NCBI RefSeq assembly: GCF_900199375.1
Contig: NZ_LT900217.1
Coordinates: forward strand, 2,232,001-2,296,000
Length of the DNA stretch: 64,000 nt
Direction of reading: 5' to 3'
Source: Gordonibacter urolithinfaciens
Lineage (GTDB): Bacteria > Actinomycetota > Coriobacteriia > Coriobacteriales > Eggerthellaceae
Below are positions 58,871-64,000 of the stretch, in pieces (position 1 is the first letter of the stretch; the number at the start of each line of letters is the position of its first letter). The notes under the pieces were generated by a model, which did no database searches, was not told the origin of the DNA, and saw only the letters and a program-made list of their open reading frames with translations. The position numbers were made by a program, and so were the translations under genes.

Positions 58871-61402
58871 ATGTCAGGAAACGAACGCCCACATTCTGGG
58901 TTCACGCGCCGAAGCTTTCTCAAGACGACTGCCGTTGCGGCCGGTCTGGCCGCGGTCGGTACCGCCGCAACGCCGTCGCTCCAGGCCTTGGCGGCAAATT
59001 ACGAGTCAGGTCAGGATGAAACGAAGAGCGAACATGTATTCTGCGGAGTCTGCCGCGGCAATTGCTCTGGCACTTGCAAGCTCAACGTCCATGTTCGCGA
59101 TAACAAAATCGTAAAGACTTCAAAGCGCAAATTCAATTCCTTTCCGAACGGCGAGATCGATAGGATTTGTCTGCGTGGTTTAAGTCACCCCTACAACGTT
59201 TACGGTCCGAACAGGATCCAATATCCCTTGAGGCGTGTCGGAGATCGAGGCGCGGGAGAGTGGGAGCGCATCAGCTGGGATGAAGCTGTGACTGAAATTG
59301 CTGAAAAATGGCAGGCGATACGAGAGAAGTACGGCGACCAGGCAATTGCTTACACGCGAGGATCGGGCAATATGGGAACGATCAGCGGCGTTGCTTCTCC
59401 CATGTTCAATGTTTTCTTCAATAAGATCAATGCAACGCAGATCAAGATTGCTCGTGATCAGGCAAATACGCGTGGCGTCAATCGCGTTGTAGGCAGCCTG
59501 GGCGATTGGGTTCTTAATGATCCTTCGGACTTCAAGAATGCTAAAACGCTATTTGTCTGGGGAGCCAATATCACAGATGCCCAGATGCACGATTGGCATT
59601 TCATAGCGGAAGCTCAAGAATCAGGTACGAAGCTGGTGGTTATCGATCCAGTTTTAACGCAATTAGCTGCTAAAGCAGACAAATGGGTGCCGATACAGCC
59701 AGCAACCGATGCTGCGCTCGCGTTGTCTATGATGTATGTGATGGTGAGTGAGGAGCTTGAGAACAGGCCGTTTCTCAAGGAGCACACGTGCGCTCCGTTT
59801 CTAGTCAGAGAAGATACAGGGAAATTCCTTCGCATGAGTGATCTTGGGGTGGAGCCGACTGTTATCGAGGTAAGCAGAGAGCAGGTTTCGGCCGCCTCAA
59901 GTTCTAACAAGGGCGCCGCTGTTGGCCAGGGTTCGACGATAACGAAGATTGTAGACCAGCCGGCGGTGCTCGAATTCGACGGAAAGCCGGTCGGAGCTGA
60001 TGATGCCAAGGACCCCAGGCTAAGCGGAACGTATAACTTTAACGGGGTCACTTGTCGTACCGCATACGATCTTCTCGTTGCCGATATCATGGACTATTCA
60101 CCGGAAGCGGCCTCGAAGATATGCGATATCCCCGCTGATACTATTATCGAACTGGCCCATATGGCGGTGGATGGTCCGTGCATTCATCGACTCGGCTGGG
60201 GATCCAACTCATACACGAATGGCGTGCACGCCGCCCATGCCAATATAACCATGGCGGCTTTAACGGGGCAAATAGGTTATCCGGGTGCGGGTACCGGTAT
60301 TGGTGATTTTAAACCCTGTTGGGGCATCAATGCTTTGGTAAAGGGCATGGCGGCTGCAAAATATCCCATGATATCGGCGCTGTTTTTGCCCGAAATAATG
60401 CGTACTGGTAAGTATAAAGGACAGGATTATCCTATTAAGTCGCTCTACGTTTATTCAGGGAACCCCGTTTGCAATCAAGTAAACACTAATGAATACCTAC
60501 GCGATATTGTAGGAAATCTCGATTTTCTCGTCGTTGCCGATTATACGTTTACCGATACGGTCAAGTATGCCGACATCGTTCTTCCAGCTGCGCATTGGTT
60601 CGAGCAACAAGATGTGATTGCCATTTCGGCCACGCAATGCTTTATCTATAGTGAAAAAGCGATTGATCCTTTGTACGAGTCGAAGTCTGACTTGGATATC
60701 CTTCGCCTATTTGCCGAAAAGATGGGCCATCCTGACTTGCTTTCTCTTTCCGATGACCAATACATGGCACAGGTCATCAATACGCCGGCTTTGGAAAAGC
60801 TAGGTATAACCTGGGAAAACGTGAAAAAGAACGAAGACATGTATTGGTATCCAAGCAAGCCTTGGATACCGTGGGAGAATGCCGAATTCAAAACTCCTTC
60901 TGGGCGAATGGAGTTCTATGTAGAGAATCCGACCGTTCAGTTTGATATGGGGCAAGAATTCGATGTTGAACGCGAACACTTGCCGCGGTATTTCAATCCG
61001 ACTGAGGCGTACCAAGGAAGTCCTGCCTGGGATAAATACAAGCTCATTCTTTTGAGCGAACGTCCAAGATTCCGCGTGCATTCCATGTGGTCTGACAACC
61101 AGTACCTGCGCGAGCTCGACCCCGAGCCGACTATCAAAATGAATCCCGTCGATGCTGGCGAGCGCAATATAGCAGATGGCGACTATGTGGAAGTGTACAA
61201 CGATCGCGGCCACTGCGTTGCGAAAGCCATCCTTAACGATGCCGTTCGTCCCGGATGTACGGTGTACCCGAAAAGCTGGCAGCAAAACCAATTCAAAGCC
61301 GGATCGTGGTCGGAATTGCTGACTTCGGTCTACGATCCAGTTGGGGTGAATGAGAGCTATTTCGACAATCTGGTCGAGATTCGTGTCTGGAATGAGGGGT
61401 GA
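58871..61402 (+). CDS. Tat-exported molybdopterin oxidoreductase catalytic subunit (operon 3)
   Basis: 843-residue DMSO-reductase-superfamily enzyme. TRRSFLKTT at about residue 13 is the Tat motif; CGVCRGNCSGTC with RICLRGLSHP supplies the [4Fe-4S] Cys. LFVWGANITDAQMHDW and LYVYSGNPVCNQ lie in the molybdopterin domains. GGAGGAG precedes the ATG. Codon use is clearly more AT-rich than in the operon 1 and 2 catalytic genes, as is the FeS gene after it, while the NrfD gene returns to high GC. The domain order matches the operon 2 enzyme, but an insertion around residue 330-380 and many substitutions suggest a different substrate. Confidence 0.9.
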   Translation: MSGNERPHSGFTRRSFLKTTAVAAGLAAVGTAATPSLQALAANYESGQDETKSEHVFCGVCRGNCSGTCKLNVHVRDNKIVKTSKRKFNSFPNGEIDRICLRGLSHPYNVYGPNRIQYPLRRVGDRGAGEWERISWDEAVTEIAEKWQAIREKYGDQAIAYTRGSGNMGTISGVASPMFNVFFNKINATQIKIARDQANTRGVNRVVGSLGDWVLNDPSDFKNAKTLFVWGANITDAQMHDWHFIAEAQESGTKLVVIDPVLTQLAAKADKWVPIQPATDAALALSMMYVMVSEELENRPFLKEHTCAPFLVREDTGKFLRMSDLGVEPTVIEVSREQVSAASSSNKGAAVGQGSTITKIVDQPAVLEFDGKPVGADDAKDPRLSGTYNFNGVTCRTAYDLLVADIMDYSPEAASKICDIPADTIIELAHMAVDGPCIHRLGWGSNSYTNGVHAAHANITMAALTGQIGYPGAGTGIGDFKPCWGINALVKGMAAAKYPMISALFLPEIMRTGKYKGQDYPIKSLYVYSGNPVCNQVNTNEYLRDIVGNLDFLVVADYTFTDTVKYADIVLPAAHWFEQQDVIAISATQCFIYSEKAIDPLYESKSDLDILRLFAEKMGHPDLLSLSDDQYMAQVINTPALEKLGITWENVKKNEDMYWYPSKPWIPWENAEFKTPSGRMEFYVENPTVQFDMGQEFDVEREHLPRYFNPTEAYQGSPAWDKYKLILLSERPRFRVHSMWSDNQYLRELDPEPTIKMNPVDAGERNIADGDYVEVYNDRGHCVAKAILNDAVRPGCTVYPKSWQQNQFKAGSWSELLTSVYDPVGVNESYFDNLVEIRVWNEG

Positions 61403-62037
61403 GCACTGTGGTAAAAGAACGGCTCGGAATGACGATAGATACCAAGCGTTGCATAGCATGCAATTCATGTGCAGTCGCTTGCAAGATAGAAAATAATCTT
61501 CCTAACTTCAATTGGTGGAACCGGGTGATGACGGTCGGCGGCAATCACATGGATGCACCTTCAGGGATGTACCCGAATCTTGAAATGTACAACATAACGC
61601 TTGCCTGTCAGCATTGCGAAAACCCTGCGTGCGTGAAGGTGTGTCCGGTAGGGGCGACTTACAAGGATGAGGAAACGGGAGTCGTGCGTCAAGACTATGA
61701 CAAGTGTATCGGTTGTCGTATGTGCATGGCGGCCTGCCCTTACACGGGTGTGCGCTCGTTCAACTGGGAAGAGCCGAGGTATCATCTTGAATTCTCCGTC
61801 GGAGACTCCGATGTGCCTGGGCATCAGAAACATGTTGTAGAAAAATGCACCATGTGCTGGCATCGGCTTGCTAAGGGGTTAGCGCCTGCATGCGTTGAGG
61901 CTTGCTCTGCCCGTGCTCGGCATTTCGGGGATTTAAACGATCCTGACTCTGACGTCTCTCGCCTTATTCGCGAACGCGGATACCAGCAATTGCTGCCGGA
62001 GCGCGGAACGGAACCGTCCGTTTACTACCTCGTTTAG
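61399..62037 (+). CDS. NrfC/DmsB-like four-cluster ferredoxin subunit (operon 3)
   Basis: 212-residue FeS subunit with CIACNSCAVAC, CQHCENPACVKVCPVGA, CIGCRMCMAACPYTG, and CTMCWHRL with CVEACSARA, the same four-cluster plan as in operon 2. It starts with GTG 61399, overlapping the catalytic stop; GTG 61408 is possible. Lower GC than the operon 2 counterpart although the proteins are very similar. Confidence 0.92.
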   Translation: MSTVVKERLGMTIDTKRCIACNSCAVACKIENNLPNFNWWNRVMTVGGNHMDAPSGMYPNLEMYNITLACQHCENPACVKVCPVGATYKDEETGVVRQDYDKCIGCRMCMAACPYTGVRSFNWEEPRYHLEFSVGDSDVPGHQKHVVEKCTMCWHRLAKGLAPACVEACSARARHFGDLNDPDSDVSRLIRERGYQQLLPERGTEPSVYYLV

Positions 62038-62055
62038 CTTGGAAGGAGAACTATC

Positions 62056-63288
62056 ATGACCGAGGATATTTCGGCGACACCATCGCCTAGAGCTTCGTCG
62101 CCCAAGGTCCCTGCTGCCAAATTCGGGGGCAGGGGAATCAATATCGGCATCGCGGTCGCTGCCGTCGTGACCGTCGCGGGCCTCGCCCTGTGGGTCGTGC
62201 AGCTCTCCGGCGGCCTCGTGCAGACGGGGATGCGCAACTTCGACTCGTGGGGGCTCTACATCACCCTGTTCATGTTCCTGGTGGGCCTGTCGGCTGGCGG
62301 CCTCATCATCTCATCGGTGCCGCGCGCGTTCGGTATGAAGGGCTTCGGCGGCATCTCGAAGGTGGCTGTGTGGACGTCCATCTGCTGCACGGTGCTCGCC
62401 ATCGCCTTCGTGGTGGTGGACCTGGGGCACCCGGCGCGATTGTGGGAGCTGTTCGCGTACTCGAACCTCGGCTCGCCGCTCATGTGGGACATCGTCGTGC
62501 TGGGCACCTACCTCGTCCTTTCCATCGCGTACCTGTGGGCCACGCTGCGCTTCGAGGGCGGCAAGGGGTCCGAGAGGTCGCTGCGCGCCATCAGCGTGGT
62601 CGCGCTTGCGTGCGCCATCCTGGTGCACTCGGTGACGGCCTGGATCTTCGGCCTGCAGCAGAGCCACGAGATGTGGTACACGGCGCTTCTGGCCCCGTGG
62701 TTCGTGTCCTCGGCGCTCGTGTGCGGCACCTCGCTCGTGCTCGTGGTGGTCATCGCGCTGCGCCGGGCGGGCTACCTCGAGCTCGACCAGGCGAGCATCG
62801 TGAAGCTGGCGAAGATGCTGGGTGCGTTCGTGCTGGTGGACCTGTACTTCTTCGCCTGCGACCTCCTGACCGCCGGCTTCCCGAACGCCTCGGGCGCGGA
62901 GGTCGTCGCCATGCTGACCGCTGGGCCGCTCGCACCGTTCTTCTGGACCGAGGTCGTGGGCTGCATCCTCTGCGCCGTGGTGTGCTTCGTGCCGAGGCTG
63001 CGCACGAGCCCGCTCATCGTGGTGGCATCGCTGCTGGCCATCGTGGGCATCTTCTGCAAGCGCGTGCAGCTGCTGGTCGGTGGCTTCCAGATCCCGAACA
63101 TCGACATGGCCGGTCCCCTGACGCCTTACACCGTCACCGGCTGGGAGTCCGGCATGGCGGGCGCCTACCAGGGTATGGTCTACTTCCCGACGCCGCTCGA
63201 GTTCGGCGTGGCGCTGGGCGTGATGGGCCTGGGGGCGCTCCTTTTGCTGGCGGGACTGAAGTTCCTGCCGCTCAAGCCCGCGAAGTAA
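62056..63288 (+). CDS. NrfD-family quinone-interacting membrane subunit (operon 3)
   Basis: 410-residue polytopic protein nearly collinear with the operon 2 NrfD: DSWGLYITLFMFLVGLSAGG, WDIVVLGTYLVLSIAYLWATLR and GWESGMAGAYQGMVYFPTPLEFG. From about 62100 on, long nucleotide stretches match 47960-49130, while the preceding two genes have diverged in composition. This points to recombination or gene conversion at the front of this gene. AAGGAG precedes the ATG. Confidence 0.92.
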   Translation: MTEDISATPSPRASSPKVPAAKFGGRGINIGIAVAAVVTVAGLALWVVQLSGGLVQTGMRNFDSWGLYITLFMFLVGLSAGGLIISSVPRAFGMKGFGGISKVAVWTSICCTVLAIAFVVVDLGHPARLWELFAYSNLGSPLMWDIVVLGTYLVLSIAYLWATLRFEGGKGSERSLRAISVVALACAILVHSVTAWIFGLQQSHEMWYTALLAPWFVSSALVCGTSLVLVVVIALRRAGYLELDQASIVKLAKMLGAFVLVDLYFFACDLLTAGFPNASGAEVVAMLTAGPLAPFFWTEVVGCILCAVVCFVPRLRTSPLIVVASLLAIVGIFCKRVQLLVGGFQIPNIDMAGPLTPYTVTGWESGMAGAYQGMVYFPTPLEFGVALGVMGLGALLLLAGLKFLPLKPAK

Positions 63289-63310
63289 CGACGACTGTTC
63301 GTTCGAAGCG

Positions 63311-63340
63311 CGCCGGGTCCGACCCCCTCCCTGCCCGGCG
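63311..63340 (+). terminator. Hairpin between NrfD and the CX4CH gene in operon 3
   Basis: CGCCGGG (63311-63317) pairs with CCCGGCG (63334-63340), extendable with a bulge. It takes the place that the radical SAM gene holds in operon 2. The 63289-63423 gap contains no gene. Confidence 0.45.
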
Positions 63341-63423
63341 TGCCTTCGCAGTTCGACGGGCGTCTATCGTCGCTTGCGCGTTGTCGCGCGGCAGGCTCCC
63401 CGGATTGAAGGGCGATGGTTTTC

Positions 63424-63780
63424 ATGGTGAGAAAACTTGCGGTGACGTTGACGGTGTTTCTGCTGGTAGGCCTCTGCGTGTTCGGCGCAGGACTGGCGGT
63501 CGATGCCGCGGTGGGCCCGCCGCAGGCGATAACGGCCGATTCCCCCTGCCCGGCCGTCGGGTGCGTCTCGGGGGAGTGCCATGGGTTCGACAACGTGCCC
63601 GCGCCCGACGGCGTCCACGAGATGAGCTGCCCCGAGGCATCGTGCTCGAGCTTGGAATGCCATGCATGGGACACGTTGGCAACGCGCTACCACCAGGCGA
63701 GCGACGCGAGCCTGAACCTGTGGGTGCTCGCGCCGGTGGTGCTGGTGGTCGGCCTGGTGCTGATCGTACGGAAGCTTTAG
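63424..63780 (+). CDS. Small bitopic protein with two CX4CH motifs (operon 3)
   Basis: 118-residue homologue of the protein at 50543. It has an N-terminal helix (VRKLAVTLTVFLLVGLCVFG), CVSGECH and CSSLECH (both CX4CH), the extra Cys in SPCPAVG and SCPEAS, the RYHQASDASLNLW segment and a C-terminal helix ending RKL. Complete conservation of the Cys/His pattern in spite of changes elsewhere argues for cofactor binding. ATG 63424 is chosen by comparison with the operon 2 homologue; ATG 63415 is in frame. No radical SAM gene accompanies it here. Confidence 0.75.
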   Translation: MVRKLAVTLTVFLLVGLCVFGAGLAVDAAVGPPQAITADSPCPAVGCVSGECHGFDNVPAPDGVHEMSCPEASCSSLECHAWDTLATRYHQASDASLNLWVLAPVVLVVGLVLIVRKL

Positions 63781-63789
63781 GAGGGGGCT

Positions 63790-64000
63790 GTGGACGCCAG
63801 GAAAAACCTTGGGATCGATGCTCTCGCGCTGGGGATATACGCGGTTGCGGCCAATCCCGCCTTCACGGGTATCGCGGTGCACGAGTGGGCAGGGCTCGGG
63901 CTTGCGGTCGTGTTTGTGGTGCATGCGGCCGCCCATGCCGATTGGGCGGCCGATGCGGTGCGCTCGGCGTGGGGCGAGCCCTCGTGGGCGCGTACGGGCT
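63790..64000 (+). CDS. DUF4405-like membrane cytochrome b subunit (operon 3), cut by window edge
   Basis: The first 70 codons from GTG 63790 give LGIDALALGIYAVAANPAFT, HEWAGLGLAVVFVVHAAAHADW and SWARTG, collinear with the protein at 50900, including the His ligands of the first two helices. AGGAGG lies just upstream. A TorD gene may follow outside the window, as in operon 2. Confidence 0.82.
   Translation, partial: MDARKNLGIDALALGIYAVAANPAFTGIAVHEWAGLGLAVVFVVHAAAHADWAADAVRSAWGEPSWARTG

Overview
The window looks like chromosome of a high-GC, anaerobic, respiratory actinobacterium of the Eggerthellaceae (Coriobacteriia), such as Eggerthella or Gordonibacter. This is inferred from the gene content: three Tat-exported molybdopterin oxidoreductase operons, NrfD-type membrane subunits, TorD chaperones, a sortase with a sorting-signal surface protein, and no aerobic respiratory genes. 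No rRNA, tRNA, CRISPR array or intact insertion sequence was found.

Layout. 1-1107 (minus): class B sortase (cut by the window edge) and a small sortase-anchored protein. 1413-13148 (plus): a surface-glycan operon opened by a 12-G tract, a long leader and a LoaP/NusG-type antiterminator. It holds two phosphoglycosyl transferases (the first broken by an amber codon), a GT2 transferase, an unassigned transferase-like protein, a Wzy-like polymerase, a Wzx-like flippase, an asparagine-synthase-like protein, a fused CMP-nonulosonate synthetase/PseG-like protein and a NeuB/PseI-type synthase. From 3890 on its base composition is visibly more AT-rich than its surroundings, which suggests transfer. 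13340-20258: a decayed gene, small regulators, a LysR/EamA pair, a phasin-like protein with a UbiB-family kinase, and an XRE-membrane protein with internal repeats. 20900-25581: molybdoenzyme operon 1 (catalytic, FeS, NrfD, TorD). 25740-27120: GntR plus SPFH pair. 27192-28799 (minus): DEAD-box helicase. 29162-39873: FecCD-type ABC importer with two paralogous lipoproteins, a DUF364-like protein, a Crp/Fnr regulator, a nitrogenase-like set (NifH-like plus two component-1-like subunits) and a divergent MoeA. 40158-42563: orphan NrfD-like, GntR, SPFH. 42684-44367: an AAA/DUF4143 ATPase and the ruin of a second one. 44799-51959: molybdoenzyme operon 2 (catalytic, FeS, NrfD, radical SAM, small protein with two CX4CH motifs, DUF4405-like cytochrome b, TorD). 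52125-54829 (minus): lactonase, YitT/YczE membrane protein and an SDR. 55433-58036: third NrfD-like/SPFH/GntR set. 58156-58648: hipBA remnant. 58871-64000: molybdoenzyme operon 3, cut by the window edge and lacking the radical SAM gene.

How the parts fit. The three molybdoenzyme operons probably feed electrons between the menaquinone pool and periplasmic acceptors through FeS and NrfD subunits. Operons 2 and 3 add a membrane CX4CH/cytochrome b branch. Each operon has a YtrA-like GntR plus SPFH pair beside it (downstream of operon 1, upstream of operons 2 and 3), and in two of the three cases an orphan NrfD-like protein is part of that set. This recurrent module is the strongest candidate for an undescribed system. 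The nitrogenase-like/ABC/DUF364/MoeA cluster is the second: it has no nitrogen-fixation context and more likely handles a metal complex or tetrapyrrole-like ligand.
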